Origin: Evansella caseinilytica
GTDB lineage: Bacteria; Bacillota; Bacilli; Bacillales; Salisediminibacteriaceae
Direction of reading: 5' to 3'
Assembly (NCBI RefSeq): GCF_900107275.1
Contig: NZ_FNPI01000001.1
Coordinates: forward strand, 682,001-746,000
Length of the DNA: 64,000 nt
Positions 8,180 through 17,120 of the stretch are shown here, piece after piece. Positions within the stretch are counted from its first letter, which is position 1. Each line of letters starts with the position of its first letter. Made by a program: the position numbers and the translations under genes. Under the pieces are notes generated by a model, which saw nothing but the letters and a program-made list of their open reading frames with translations, did no database searches and had not been told where the DNA came from.

Positions 8180-9205
8180 TTATTCAATATTGTCCACCAT
8201 TTCTCTAATATCTTCAGCCCAATCATATTGAGAGTCCAAGTAATCATATACAGGTTGAAGCATTTCTATAAATCTTTCCCGGTCTTCAGGTGTTAGTTCT
8301 GTTACCGTTACCCCTTGTTCCTCAACAAAGGCTATATCTTCATCCAATTGTTCAATATACAAATCCCAAGCATAGTCACTGGCCAGAAGTGCGGCTTCTT
8401 CAAACACTTGTCGATGATCCTCCGGTAACTCAGCTAAAAAATAGTCCGAGGCAAATAGGTGGAGAGAAGCCACCATGTGGTTGGTATTGTAAATATAATC
8501 CTGGATTTCATACCATCCTTCATTTCTCAGGGTGGCAATAGGATTATCTTGACCATCTGCTACTCCTTGCTCGAGAGCAGTAAAGACCTCCCCTAAATCC
8601 ATGATAACGACATTGGCTCCAAGCGCTTCCGCTAACCTTACATGAATGGGGTTATTCGGCATTCGCATGCGTTGTCCTTGGAAATCGTCGATAGTTTCTA
8701 AGCTTTGATTGGAAGAAAACGCCCGGCTGCCATTCGGCAACCATGATAATAATGTCACCGGCTGCGCAGCATTCAACTCCTCTGCGATAAAGTCTCCCAG
8801 TTCCCCTTGATAGGCTCGCCGAGCATGCTCTACATCACGAAACATAAAGGGAAAATCCGTGCTGGCCATGACAGGAGTCTCGCTCCACATAGATGAGCCA
8901 AGAAGTGAAAGCTCAACAATCCCTGTCTTTGTGTAAGCGTAAGAAGCGCTTTCACTCCCAAGCACACCTGAATCATATATTTGTATGTTATATTCTCCCG
9001 GAAGCTGTTCCTCAATATAAGGGATAAATGCCTCTCTGATTGCTCGTGAAGACGGTGTATTAGAGGCAACGACAGAAGCAATTTTCACGAGCTCGTCTTC
9101 TCCAGCAACGTCTCCTGCAGAGGATACTGTTCCGCAAGCACTTAAAATAGCAGGCATGAATAAAAGAAAGATTAGCCCGATTACCGCTCTCATCCGTGTT
9201 ATCAT
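8180..9205 (-). CDS. TRAP transporter substrate-binding lipoprotein (DctP family)
   Basis: 341 residues. A signal peptide of ~23 residues ends in the lipobox LSAC (Cys24), so it should be anchored to the outer face of the membrane. The mature part shows DctP hallmarks: 'PNNPIHVRLAEALGANVV' and 'GEVFTALEQGVADGQDNP' with the Arg/Asn substrate-clamping region at about 185-240, typical for organic-acid ligands. Start ATG 9205 follows GAGAGGGG; an upstream in-frame ATG at 9268 would add a non-signal-like extension. The context suggests a sugar acid (mannonate, gulonate or a hexuronate) as ligand; this is inferred. Confidence 0.92.
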   Translation of the reverse strand: MITRMRAVIGLIFLLFMPAILSACGTVSSAGDVAGEDELVKIASVVASNTPSSRAIREAFIPYIEEQLPGEYNIQIYDSGVLGSESASYAYTKTGIVELSLLGSSMWSETPVMASTDFPFMFRDVEHARRAYQGELGDFIAEELNAAQPVTLLSWLPNGSRAFSSNQSLETIDDFQGQRMRMPNNPIHVRLAEALGANVVIMDLGEVFTALEQGVADGQDNPIATLRNEGWYEIQDYIYNTNHMVASLHLFASDYFLAELPEDHRQVFEEAALLASDYAWDLYIEQLDEDIAFVEEQGVTVTELTPEDRERFIEMLQPVYDYLDSQYDWAEDIREMVDNIE

Positions 9206-9230
9206 TTTTTTTGAGCCCCTCTCAGAATTG

Positions 9231-10301
9231 TTATTTTTTAGATTTTTCCAATGCTTCCCACAATCCATGAAGGTAAGTAATTCCTAAAGCGCGATCATAT
9301 AGTCCATAACCGGGTCTGCCTGTTTCTCCCCAAATCATCCGTCCATGATCTGGTCTTGCGTAACCGCTAAACCCGTTATCGTGAAACGCTTTCATTACTT
9401 TGTACATATCGAAAGAGCCTTCCTTCGATAAGTGGGCAGATTCATAATAGTCCTCAGAAGATAAGAACTTTATGTTTCTAATGTGCGCAAACGGAATCCG
9501 ATCACGCTTAGTGTATGTGGCAATCAATTCATAAATATCGTTATTCGGATCTGTTCCTATTGAACCTGTACAAAAAGTAATCCCGTTTGATGGTGAATCT
9601 ACAGCGCTTACAATCCAGTCTAAATCTTCCCTATTTTTCACGATTCTTGGTAAGTTGAAGATGGAAAACGGAGGATCATCCGGATGAATAGCCATTTTTA
9701 CGCCTGCTTCTTCACAAGTCGGAATGATTGCTTCCATAAAATATTTGAAGTTTTCCCGCAGCTTTTCTTCATCCACATTTATGTACTCTGCGAAAAGTGT
9801 TTTTACTTGAGCCAGCCTTTCCGGCTCCCAACCTGGCAAAGTAAACCCCTCTGAGCTGTTTTCAACTGCTGCGATGAGTTCTTCTGGTGAATCAATGACA
9901 TCTTTTTTGAAAAATGCCATTGTGTTTGACCCATCTGGTAAGTGGTAGACAAGATCTGTCTTCAACCAATCAAATACAGGCATAAAATTATAACAAATCA
10001 CTTCTATACCTTGGCTTGCCAAGTTGCGGATGGTCGTCTTATAATTTTCGATATATTTATCTCGTGTAGGTTTTCCAATCTTGATATCATCATGGATATT
10101 TACGCTTTCTATCACTTTTAAAGTTAATCCACTATCTTCCACTTCTTTTCTTAATGCTTTAATCCGGTCTACTGGCCAGACTTCTCCTGCCGGGATATCC
10201 ATAATCATCCCGACTATCCCTGTTACTCCGGGAATTTGTCGAATATCTGCAAGCTGTATTTTTTCTTCATTACTACCAAACCAACGGAATGTCATTTTCA
10301 T
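9231..10301 (-). CDS. uxuA: D-mannonate dehydratase
   Basis: About 356 residues, normal for UxuA, which dehydrates D-mannonate to 2-keto-3-deoxygluconate. Recognisable segments are 'MKMTFRWFG', 'PGVTGIVGMIMDIPAGEVW' (about 25-45), 'EVICYNFMPVFDW', the metal-ligand regions 'MAIHPDDPP', 'TFCTGSIG' and 'FAHIRNIK', and the C-terminal 'GYARPDHGRMIWGE'. The start is taken at ATG 10301 (AGAGG 9 nt upstream). It lies between fructuronate reductase upstream and the TRAP genes downstream, all minus strand. No aldolase, KDG kinase or uronate isomerase is in the window. Confidence 0.95.
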   Translation of the reverse strand: MKMTFRWFGSNEEKIQLADIRQIPGVTGIVGMIMDIPAGEVWPVDRIKALRKEVEDSGLTLKVIESVNIHDDIKIGKPTRDKYIENYKTTIRNLASQGIEVICYNFMPVFDWLKTDLVYHLPDGSNTMAFFKKDVIDSPEELIAAVENSSEGFTLPGWEPERLAQVKTLFAEYINVDEEKLRENFKYFMEAIIPTCEEAGVKMAIHPDDPPFSIFNLPRIVKNREDLDWIVSAVDSPSNGITFCTGSIGTDPNNDIYELIATYTKRDRIPFAHIRNIKFLSSEDYYESAHLSKEGSFDMYKVMKAFHDNGFSGYARPDHGRMIWGETGRPGYGLYDRALGITYLHGLWEALEKSKK

Positions 10302-10390
10302 TTTTCTTAGCCTCTTTCTTTTCAATGGTTTATTTTCAACTGTTGCCGAACCAAAAATTGTTGCCTGCTTCTTGCTGTGGTATTACACTT

Positions 10391-12010
10391 TTAAGCCAGA
10401 TATTTTTTTAGTGTAGCTCGTACTGCCCCTGGACCCGCTATCAATTCGTTAAAATAGCTTATTACTTTATCAGCTATGTCCGCTTTATAAAGATCAATCC
10501 CAAAGATTCTGTCATTTGAAAGAATAGGATGCAGTATTTTCTCCAGATTGTCTGTGCTTTCGCCTAATTTTACTGATTCTAGTTTTTGTTGCATTTCATC
10601 CAGCAACGGATCAGGAGAGGGTACAAATGCTTTTCCTGCATCATCTACCGCTAATAAATATCGAAGCCATCCAGCTAGCACAAGTGGAATGAATGTCAAA
10701 TCTTTAGCTGACTTGTCATTATGTAGTACATATTTATTGATTGTTTCTCCAAAACGGATCGCTAATTTTTGTGACGTATCCGTTGCGATACGTTGAGGAG
10801 TATCCGGAATAGCTGGGTTGGGTAGTCGTGTATTTACTACTTCATCGATGAACTCTCTTGGACTAATAATTTCAGGATCTGCGACAACTGGCAACCCTTC
10901 CGTATAACCTATTTTTTCAATTAATTTTTTCAGCTCTGGATCACGCATTTCTCTTGCAATCGAATCAAAGCGCAAAATAGACCCGAAAACAGCAAGCGCT
11001 GTGTGAAGCGGATTCAAACAAGTGGTCACTTTCATCACATCTATTTTATCCACTGTCTCGCGATCTGTGAGAATGACACCGCCTTTCGCAAGATTTGGAC
11101 GTCCATTAGGGAAAGCATCTTCAATGACTAAATAATGAATTTCTTCTGTATTTACGAATGGGGCGACGTTTGTTCCTTTCCTCGTATAGAAAATTTCGAG
11201 ATCGTCAAAGCCCAAGTCTGTTAACCGCTTTAATATACTTTCTGAAGGGTTGGGTGTAATGCGATCAATCATTGACCAAGGGAACGTCACTTTTTCAATA
11301 TCCGTTAAATAATTGATAAACTTATTTGGCACATGACCTTTTTCCTTCCAGGCATGAGCAATCGTCAAGACGGAGTTTTGGAGTTTTTCTCCATTTTTCG
11401 AAAAGTTGTCAGTTGTCACCATCGCAATCGGTAATTGTCCTGCTTTAAATCTCGCGTAGAGCAAGCTGACCACAATAGACATAGTATGCTGCGGTTCTTC
11501 AGGTCCTTTTTGCATATCCTGCTCTATTATTGGCAACAACTTTCCTTCCGTTGTGGTCAAATGATAGCCTTTTTCAGTAATCGTAAAAGTGGCGAATTGT
11601 AAGACAGGGCTTTCAAAATACTGCTGTATTCGCTTCCAACTTCCTCTATTGGTTGGATTTGCGTAGATAGCTTCTGATGTAGATGCGAGCAACCTTTTGT
11701 GAAGCGTTCCATCTTCCGACATAACGACCTGCAAAATGTTGTTGTTATAATTTTTATATGCTTTGTCAATCACTTCATCATCAAATGTTTCCAGCACGAC
11801 GACACCGGCGTTGAGTTCATTCTCATCAATTAAATCTTGGGCAATTTCTGCATGCATTCCACGATAGAGATTTCCTCCGCCAAAATGAAGCCATACAGGA
11901 CTGTCTGCTCCGCGATCCCGAATTTCTTTTGTCTCCACTTTCGGAAGTTCAACCTCTAATGCATGATGTTCGGCAAATTGAGATTGCCAGCTTTCTTTCA
12001 TTTTTACCAT
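10391..12010 (-). CDS. uxuB: D-fructuronate (mannonate) oxidoreductase, mannitol dehydrogenase family
   Basis: 539 residues, matching the long Bacillus-type UxuB rather than 480-residue mannitol dehydrogenases. The N-terminal nucleotide-binding 'VWLHFGGGNLYRGMH' replaces a typical GXGXFHR motif, and the family catalytic signature is seen as 'MKVTTCLNPLHTAL' (Lys, Asn and His) near residue 325. It interconverts D-fructuronate and D-mannonate with NAD(H). It is the first gene of the minus-strand operon, with AAAGGAGA 7 nt before the ATG. The operator-like palindrome at 12038-12051 sits 28 nt upstream of its start. Confidence 0.92.
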   Translation of the reverse strand: MVKMKESWQSQFAEHHALEVELPKVETKEIRDRGADSPVWLHFGGGNLYRGMHAEIAQDLIDENELNAGVVVLETFDDEVIDKAYKNYNNNILQVVMSEDGTLHKRLLASTSEAIYANPTNRGSWKRIQQYFESPVLQFATFTITEKGYHLTTTEGKLLPIIEQDMQKGPEEPQHTMSIVVSLLYARFKAGQLPIAMVTTDNFSKNGEKLQNSVLTIAHAWKEKGHVPNKFINYLTDIEKVTFPWSMIDRITPNPSESILKRLTDLGFDDLEIFYTRKGTNVAPFVNTEEIHYLVIEDAFPNGRPNLAKGGVILTDRETVDKIDVMKVTTCLNPLHTALAVFGSILRFDSIAREMRDPELKKLIEKIGYTEGLPVVADPEIISPREFIDEVVNTRLPNPAIPDTPQRIATDTSQKLAIRFGETINKYVLHNDKSAKDLTFIPLVLAGWLRYLLAVDDAGKAFVPSPDPLLDEMQQKLESVKLGESTDNLEKILHPILSNDRIFGIDLYKADIADKVISYFNELIAGPGAVRATLKKYLA

Positions 12011-12037
12011 TCGCTTTCTCCTTTCTGTTTTTTATAA

Positions 12038-12051
12038 ACTGACATACCAGT
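12038..12051. promoter_or_regulatory. UxuR-like operator, site 1
   Basis: ACTGACATACCAGT, an imperfect palindrome, lies just upstream of uxuB. It is one of three related sites in the uxuB-gntR intergenic region (the others are at 12134-12147 and 12262-12273). The shape resembles GntR/FadR-type operators with a GTATAC-like centre. Binding by the neighbouring GntR/FCD protein is inferred. Confidence 0.6.
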
Positions 12052-12133
12052 AAAAGCTTTTGATTTCTTGATATACCTTGTTTTGTGGTTTTTTTTTGGC
12101 GATATGGGAATAAAAAAACCTTATACCGCGAAA

Positions 12134-12147
12134 ACTAGTATATCAGT
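12134..12147. promoter_or_regulatory. UxuR-like operator, site 2
   Basis: ACTAGTATATCAGT is the inverted version of site 1 (ACTGACATACCAGT) with two differences. It lies 83 bp from site 1, close to an even number of helical turns, which would suit looping or dual occupancy. Confidence 0.58.
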
Positions 12148-12261
12148 TTACGGAACTAAGTGTAGCAAGATAATGACGTTATGTAAAGGGTTTCTTTTTC
12201 GTTTTTTATAAAATCGTCACTTGCTTCCTCTGTCCGCTTGTGAAATTTTCAGTGAAAAATG

Positions 12262-12273
12262 TGGTATACTAGT
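12262..12273. promoter_or_regulatory. UxuR-like operator, site 3 (gntR side)
   Basis: TGGTATACTAGT carries the same GTATAC-AGT core as sites 1 and 2 and is the closest of the three to the gntR gene. It could mediate autoregulation. Confidence 0.5.
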
Positions 12274-12280
12274 TTTGAGT

Positions 12281-12500
12281 GTTTGGTCAAAAAGATGGCT
12301 TTTTATCTTTGTTGGACAAAATAAAAGCGCCTTTTCAAAACAAATTTATTAGTCTCAACTGCGCTTTTATTTTCGAAACCTTCACGCGGTTAGCATGAAG
12401 GCGAAGTTTACTTTTTCTTCCTGTCCAAAAGCATCGAGCAACAATCTTTTTGAAAAGTTCCTGCCTTTTGGAACACGCTCTTTTAGAAATGCACACCGAA
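12281..12500. repeat. Degenerate family-A-like repeat upstream of gntR
   Basis: The stretch begins with GGTCAAAAAGAT..ATCTTTGTTGGAC and ends with TTTTGGAACACGCTCTTTTA, the same kind of ends as family A elements (GTTCAAAAAG and GAACACGCTCTA). A long imperfect inverted repeat AAAAGCGCC/GGCGAAG-like lies inside. It separates the third operator from the gntR start. It may be a decayed copy rather than a functional leader. Confidence 0.4.
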
Positions 12501-12515
12501 AGTTGGAGAAAGATG

Positions 12516-13202
12516 ATGAATATAACGATACAAGAACAAACATTTGAACGTTTACGGAGAATGATTATAAAAACAGAGCTTACTCCTGGACAAAAAATTT
12601 CCGAAGCAAGATTAACAGAAATGTTGAATGTTGGCAGAACACCTGTAAGGGAGTCTCTAAAACAATTAAAAAAACAAGGCTTAGTATATACTATTCCCCA
12701 ATCAGGCACCTACGTTTCTAAAATAGATATGGAACAAGCAGTGAATGCCCGGTTTGTCAGAGAGTGCGTAGAGAAAGAAGTCATGACTGAGCTTTCCGCT
12801 AAATTAACAAAATCATCAGAAGAAACGTTAGCGAACATTTTGAGAAAGCAAAAACTGGCATTTGCGGAGAATGATATTGCGAAATACTATGACTTAGATA
12901 ATGACTTCCATCGAACATGTTATGCGGCGGTGGGGAAATTTCAAGTATGGGATTGGATTAATCAATTTAATATTCATCTCGACCGCTTCCGGTGGCTGCA
13001 CTTAAAAGTAGAAACATTTGACTTTAATACGATTGCTAAAGAACACGAGGATTTATTTGAAGCGGTGCGAGCAAGGGATACGGTGGAAGTAAAATATTTA
13101 ACCGTTAGACACATCCATTTTATGTTAAGATCACAAAAACGTATCATCGCGGAATTCCCGGATTATTTTACTGACGAGTCCAATGCAACTGTAAAAAAGT
13201 AA
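12516..13202 (+). CDS. GntR-family (FCD subfamily) regulator of the uxu operon
   Basis: 228 residues. The N-terminal winged helix spans about residues 1-70, with the GntR signature 'ISEARLTEMLNVGRTPVRESLKQL' region. The FCD ligand domain follows; its metal-binding Asp/His set is visible in 'DLDNDFHRTCY', 'KEHEDLFEAV' and 'VRHIHFML'. FCD regulators bind sugar acids or related carboxylates. It is divergent from uxuB with three palindromic sites between. Either ATG 12513 or 12516 could be the start; GGAGAAAG favours 12516. The gene is AT-rich like the uxu operon, fitting joint inheritance as a cassette. Confidence 0.9.
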   Translation: MNITIQEQTFERLRRMIIKTELTPGQKISEARLTEMLNVGRTPVRESLKQLKKQGLVYTIPQSGTYVSKIDMEQAVNARFVRECVEKEVMTELSAKLTKSSEETLANILRKQKLAFAENDIAKYYDLDNDFHRTCYAAVGKFQVWDWINQFNIHLDRFRWLHLKVETFDFNTIAKEHEDLFEAVRARDTVEVKYLTVRHIHFMLRSQKRIIAEFPDYFTDESNATVKK

Positions 13203-13384
13203 TATACATCATACAAAATACAGTGTAACTTTACATTTCATAATCGGCATAAACAGCAAAATCAATTAATAACAATATAAATCTCATGTAAAATTTAAGT
13301 AAAAAGAGGCGAAAAACGATTGAATTTCGAGGCAGTTCGATTAAAATGAACCCTGTAAACGATCCGACAATAAAGGAGAGAGAC

Positions 13385-14203
13385 ATGGATAATCGTATAC
13401 AGGCAGTAGTACTTGATTGGGCGGGGACGGTGGTTGACTACGGCTGCTTTGCGCCGATTCATGCCTTTGTCGAAGCCTTTGCTGATTTCGGCGTGGAAAT
13501 TACGGTGGATGAAGCGAGAAAACCGATGGGGCTGCTGAAAAAAGATCATGTGAAGGAAATCATAGCAATGGACCGTGTGCGGAACAAGTGGATCGAAACA
13601 TACGGCAATCAGCCGACGCGGCAGGACATGGATGCTTTGTACCGCATGTTCGAAAAAAAATTGTTTGAAAGCTTGCATGAATTTACCGATCCGGTACCGG
13701 GGGCAATCGAAACAATCGATGTACTGAAAAGCCGGAAGATCAAGATTGGCTCCACTACCGGATACACACGGGAAATGATGGCGGTGGTTGCAGCAAATGC
13801 AAAGCGAAAAGGCTATGAACCGGATGCCATTGTCTGCGCAGATGAAGTAACGAGAGGCAGACCGTATCCATACATGATTTTTCAAAATATGATAAAATTA
13901 GAAGTTTTTCCACCGCAGGCAGTGATGAAAGTAGGGGATACGGAAGCAGATATGAGAGAAGGGAAAAATGCCGGTGTCTGGACTGTCGCAGTAGTGAAGG
14001 GAAGCAGTGAATTAGGACTGTCGGCAGCGGAAATGGAATCGATGCCTCCTGAAGAACTTGAACGGCGAATCGCGCAAGTGACAAATGTTTTTCAGACAGC
14101 CGGCGCGGATTACGTCACGTCGTCCATCCATGAATTGCCGGATGTCATTGAAAAAATCGAGAAAATGAGTGGAAAGGACAGGAATGATGAGTCCGTTTTA
14201 TAA
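13385..14203 (+). CDS. phnX: Phosphonoacetaldehyde hydrolase (phosphonatase)
   Basis: 272 residues, HAD superfamily. It cleaves phosphonoacetaldehyde to acetaldehyde and phosphate. Motif I 'VVLDWAGTVVDYG' has the nucleophile Asp followed by the Trp-Ala-Gly typical of PhnX. The Schiff-base Lys lies in the cap segment 'PMGLLKKDHV' (about residue 53). Motif II is 'IGSTTGYTREMM', and motif III/IV is 'VKVGDTEADMREGKNAG'. ATG 13385 follows AAAGGAGAG. It overlaps the following iron alcohol dehydrogenase. No phnW (2-AEP transaminase) or phosphonate importer is in the window. Confidence 0.95.
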   Translation: MDNRIQAVVLDWAGTVVDYGCFAPIHAFVEAFADFGVEITVDEARKPMGLLKKDHVKEIIAMDRVRNKWIETYGNQPTRQDMDALYRMFEKKLFESLHEFTDPVPGAIETIDVLKSRKIKIGSTTGYTREMMAVVAANAKRKGYEPDAIVCADEVTRGRPYPYMIFQNMIKLEVFPPQAVMKVGDTEADMREGKNAGVWTVAVVKGSSELGLSAAEMESMPPEELERRIAQVTNVFQTAGADYVTSSIHELPDVIEKIEKMSGKDRNDESVL

Positions 14204-15326
14204 TCCGGTAAGAATATTTACAGGGCGAGATAGCAGTCAGCAATTTGCCGAAGCAGTTGAAAAGGATTTTTCCCAGGCCGATCCAATTCTCGTTTTAACA
14301 AGAGGAAACGGCGTCCATCGTCACAGCCGCCTGCAGCCGATCATGGCAAGGGTGGAGAACAAAACCGTTCGACTACTGGAGTTGGACATCTCGAACCCTG
14401 ATATTGCCGATATAGTGAAAATAAAAGCCGAAGTGGAGAGCTTCGATTACCGAATGATTCTTGCTATCGGCGGCGGCTCGGTGATGGACACTGCCAAAGC
14501 ACTGTCCGCAATGAAAACGATTCCTGCAAGCGATGAAAACACAATTCGGCGCGCGATGGAGGACAAGCTTTACACAGCAACCAATGAAATGGTCCCGTGG
14601 GTTGGCATCCCCACCACTTCCGGAACAGGCTCTGAAGTAACCTGCTGGGCGACCATCTGGGATAAAGCATTTGGAAAAAAGTATTCGATTACAGATGAAA
14701 GACTGTATGCGAAGGCGGCTGTGATCATTCCGGAATTGACCAGCAGCGTCCCATTAAAAACGAGTGTTTTCACTGCGCTCGATGCCTTATGCCATGCAAC
14801 GGAGGCGTATTGGTCTCTCCATACCAATCCGGTTACCCGCGTTTACGCCCTGGAAGCGATCAAAAAAATCACCGTGTTTTTGCCGAAATTAAAGGACAAT
14901 CCTGAAGCGGCGGCGGTGCGGGAACAACTGGCGATGGCGAGCTTGTATGCCGGCTTGGCGTTCAGCAACACGAGAACGACAGCCTGTCACTCCATTTCCT
15001 ATCCGTTGACATTGCTTCACGGAATGGAACATGGCTTGGCAGCGAGCTATACATTAGGGGCGGTGCTGAAACGGAATGCGCCGGGCATTGCCGAATTGGA
15101 TCGCTTGCTGGAAGCGTTCGGTGTGCAGCATGTGGAAGAAGTGGAGCCGTTTATTTTTGACCTTTACCGGCAGTATCATGTGCCGACGCCATTGCGGGAA
15201 TACGGCGTCAGCTTCCAGAATGTGCAACATATCGTGCAACGGGCGTATACAAAAGGACGCATGGATAATAATCCAACAGAAATAACCGCGGAAGCACTGA
15301 CGGAAATCCTCACCGAAATGATTTAG
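14184..15326 (+). CDS. Iron-containing alcohol dehydrogenase, phosphonoacetaldehyde reductase-like
   Basis: About 380 residues, group III Fe-ADH. Cofactor motif: 'AIGGGSVMDTAKAL' (about 95-108) and 'GIPTTSGTGSEVTCW' (about 137-151). Metal ligands: Asp in 'FTALDALCHATEAY', plus the His pairs in 'ACHSISYPLTLLHGMEHGLA'. ATG 14184 or 14187 fits AAAGGA at 14173; translation would couple to phnX, which stops 17-20 nt later. Pairing with PhnX suggests it reduces phosphonoacetaldehyde to 2-hydroxyethylphosphonate or the released acetaldehyde to ethanol. The sequence alone cannot decide. Confidence 0.85.
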   Translation: MMSPFYNPVRIFTGRDSSQQFAEAVEKDFSQADPILVLTRGNGVHRHSRLQPIMARVENKTVRLLELDISNPDIADIVKIKAEVESFDYRMILAIGGGSVMDTAKALSAMKTIPASDENTIRRAMEDKLYTATNEMVPWVGIPTTSGTGSEVTCWATIWDKAFGKKYSITDERLYAKAAVIIPELTSSVPLKTSVFTALDALCHATEAYWSLHTNPVTRVYALEAIKKITVFLPKLKDNPEAAAVREQLAMASLYAGLAFSNTRTTACHSISYPLTLLHGMEHGLAASYTLGAVLKRNAPGIAELDRLLEAFGVQHVEEVEPFIFDLYRQYHVPTPLREYGVSFQNVQHIVQRAYTKGRMDNNPTEITAEALTEILTEMI

Positions 15327-15417
15327 TGAAATTATCCTTGGAAATCCCGTGTTTATCCGAGCGGAAAATGCCCTATTGGCTATTTGGATCAACCATTTTG
15401 TGAAAGATGATCATCAT

Positions 15418-16140
15418 TCATTTTAAAGCTTCTTTGATATACTTGTAAATTTCGGAATCCATCCCGAAGCGCAGGCTGTTTTCAGGATTTTGCGCATGAA
15501 AACTTTCCATTTGTTTCTGCAAATCCTGATCCTGTTTGGAGAAGGAGTAAACGATATTGCTCCATGTCTTGGCCAATGCTTGTACTTTACTGTCATTTGG
15601 AGGCACTCCATTGTTTTTTGCGATTTGAATTTTTTCTAAAATTGTTTTAAATTCTTGTTCTTTCTCTTTTAAGGTATCTTGATCAAAGGCATCATAATGA
15701 CTCTTCATCCGATCTAATTGCTCTTTTGTAAAATATTTTTCTTGGTACATTTTCATCGCTTCTAATAATTTGGTTAATTCTTCTACAGACATTACTTTTT
15801 TGTTGCGGATTGTGATGAGCGCACTTTCCAGTTTATGAAGTAAATTCTGTTGAATGTCTATATCTTTTTTTATCCGGCTTATTTGCGCTTCTATGATGCT
15901 GACGGAAAAATCATCTTCTCTGTTTGTAATGATTGTCTTTATCTCGTCCAATGAAATCCCGATATGTTTCAAAGCTAAAATCTCTTGCAGTTTCGATAAA
16001 TCGGATTTCGTGTAAAGCCGGTGACCAGATTGTGTATGTTGAGAAGGAGAAAATAACTCGATTTGGTCGTAATACCTTAGGGTTCTTATAGTCAACCCGG
16101 TTAATGCTGCGAGCTCTCCTACTTTCCAATAATCTTTCAT
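15418..16140 (-). CDS. MerR-family regulator with TipAS effector domain
   Basis: 240 residues. The winged helix-turn-helix 'WKVGELAALTGLTIRTLRYYDQI' starts at residue 5, with a coiled-coil dimerisation helix around 75-115 and a C-terminal ~120-residue TipAS-like domain ('YFTKEQLDRMKSHYDAFDQDTL'; 'KVQALAKTWSNIVYSF'; '..YKYIKEALK'). TipAS domains bind thiopeptide or other multidrug-like ligands or metabolites and act by distorting 19-bp-spacer promoters. It lies 66 nt downstream of the hsp33 paralogue on the same strand, so both are probably driven by the MerR-type promoter at 17121-17151. Confidence 0.88.
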   Translation of the reverse strand: MKDYWKVGELAALTGLTIRTLRYYDQIELFSPSQHTQSGHRLYTKSDLSKLQEILALKHIGISLDEIKTIITNREDDFSVSIIEAQISRIKKDIDIQQNLLHKLESALITIRNKKVMSVEELTKLLEAMKMYQEKYFTKEQLDRMKSHYDAFDQDTLKEKEQEFKTILEKIQIAKNNGVPPNDSKVQALAKTWSNIVYSFSKQDQDLQKQMESFHAQNPENSLRFGMDSEIYKYIKEALK

Positions 16141-16206
16141 TCCTCTCCCACCCTTTATAAAAAAGTATCTTATCGTGCTTGGTCAAAAAGATCGGTGAAC
16201 ATCCTC

Positions 16207-17076
16207 TTACCGAAAAAGAGACTGAAGATCGGTCTGATCATAGTTGTACGTCCTTCCGCAGATGTGGCACATGGTGCCGACATGTTCTTTTTTGTTCATT
16301 GCTTGCTTTAGCTCCTCCCTGCTCAAAGCCCGGATCATCCCGTAGAGCATTTCTTTTGAGCATCCGCAGAAGAATTGGACAGGACTGTAGCCGATAATTT
16401 TTACATCCTTAAACAGTTCACTTAATTTTGCTTCTAAATGATTCCCACTGTATTTATTGCCGTCGGTAAAAAACTGCTGATTCCTGTTCACGATGTGTGC
16501 TATCTCCTCAATAAGCTCAGGAGGAGCACCTGGCAGCAGTTGAGCAAATACGGCATAACTGAACAGAGCAACATGTTTACTTTCAAATGTAATATCAGCT
16601 TTTATATACGTTGGTGTTTGCTCACTCTGCACAAAATAATGGGAAATGTCATCAACAATGTTTCGGTGAGGCATATCAATGATACCGGTAAATTGATTCA
16701 TCGCCGAACCCTTTATCACACGAATAGTCCCCTTCTGGCCAACGAGTTGATCAAGCGATATTTTATTCGTGCGGTTATACGGAGATTTCCGTAATTCCCC
16801 GCTGAGATAACCGCGGACATTTCCACTCGCATCTGCATCTGCAAAAATTTTATATTTTCGGTCACTCATCATCATTTGCAAACTGATCCTTTGATCCCCC
16901 TTTAAGGTGGCCGCAAGTAAGCTCATTACAGAAACGGTTTTTCCTAACGCGTGATTTAGCATATCGTTAGTTTCTTTGTTCAGCCTAAGAATATTATTAA
17001 TTAATCTTGTATTATCAACAAAAAGTAAACGAACTTGTTTGTTATAGATAAGTGTTTTAACAACCGTGTTTTCCAT
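16207..17076 (-). CDS. Divergent Hsp33-family redox chaperone (HslO paralogue)
   Basis: 289 residues, full length for Hsp33. The C-terminal zinc/redox switch is intact: a Cys-X-Cys pair in 'FFCGCSKE' and a Cys-X2-Cys pair in 'GTMCHICGRTYN'. The N-terminal domain keeps the family core ('NHALGKTVSVMSLLAATLKGDQRISLQ', 'ADADASGNVRGYL', 'GTIRVIKG') but is divergent from housekeeping HslO as I know it from B. subtilis. It would protect proteins against oxidative unfolding in the cytoplasm. Transcription with a TipAS-type MerR regulator suggests it is an inducible, specialised copy; whether a second hslO exists elsewhere cannot be seen. Confidence 0.85.
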   Translation of the reverse strand: MENTVVKTLIYNKQVRLLFVDNTRLINNILRLNKETNDMLNHALGKTVSVMSLLAATLKGDQRISLQMMMSDRKYKIFADADASGNVRGYLSGELRKSPYNRTNKISLDQLVGQKGTIRVIKGSAMNQFTGIIDMPHRNIVDDISHYFVQSEQTPTYIKADITFESKHVALFSYAVFAQLLPGAPPELIEEIAHIVNRNQQFFTDGNKYSGNHLEAKLSELFKDVKIIGYSPVQFFCGCSKEMLYGMIRALSREELKQAMNKKEHVGTMCHICGRTYNYDQTDLQSLFR

Positions 17077-17120
17077 GATATTTTTCCTTTCTCTTAATGA
17101 AATAATGAAATGTTAAGTAC

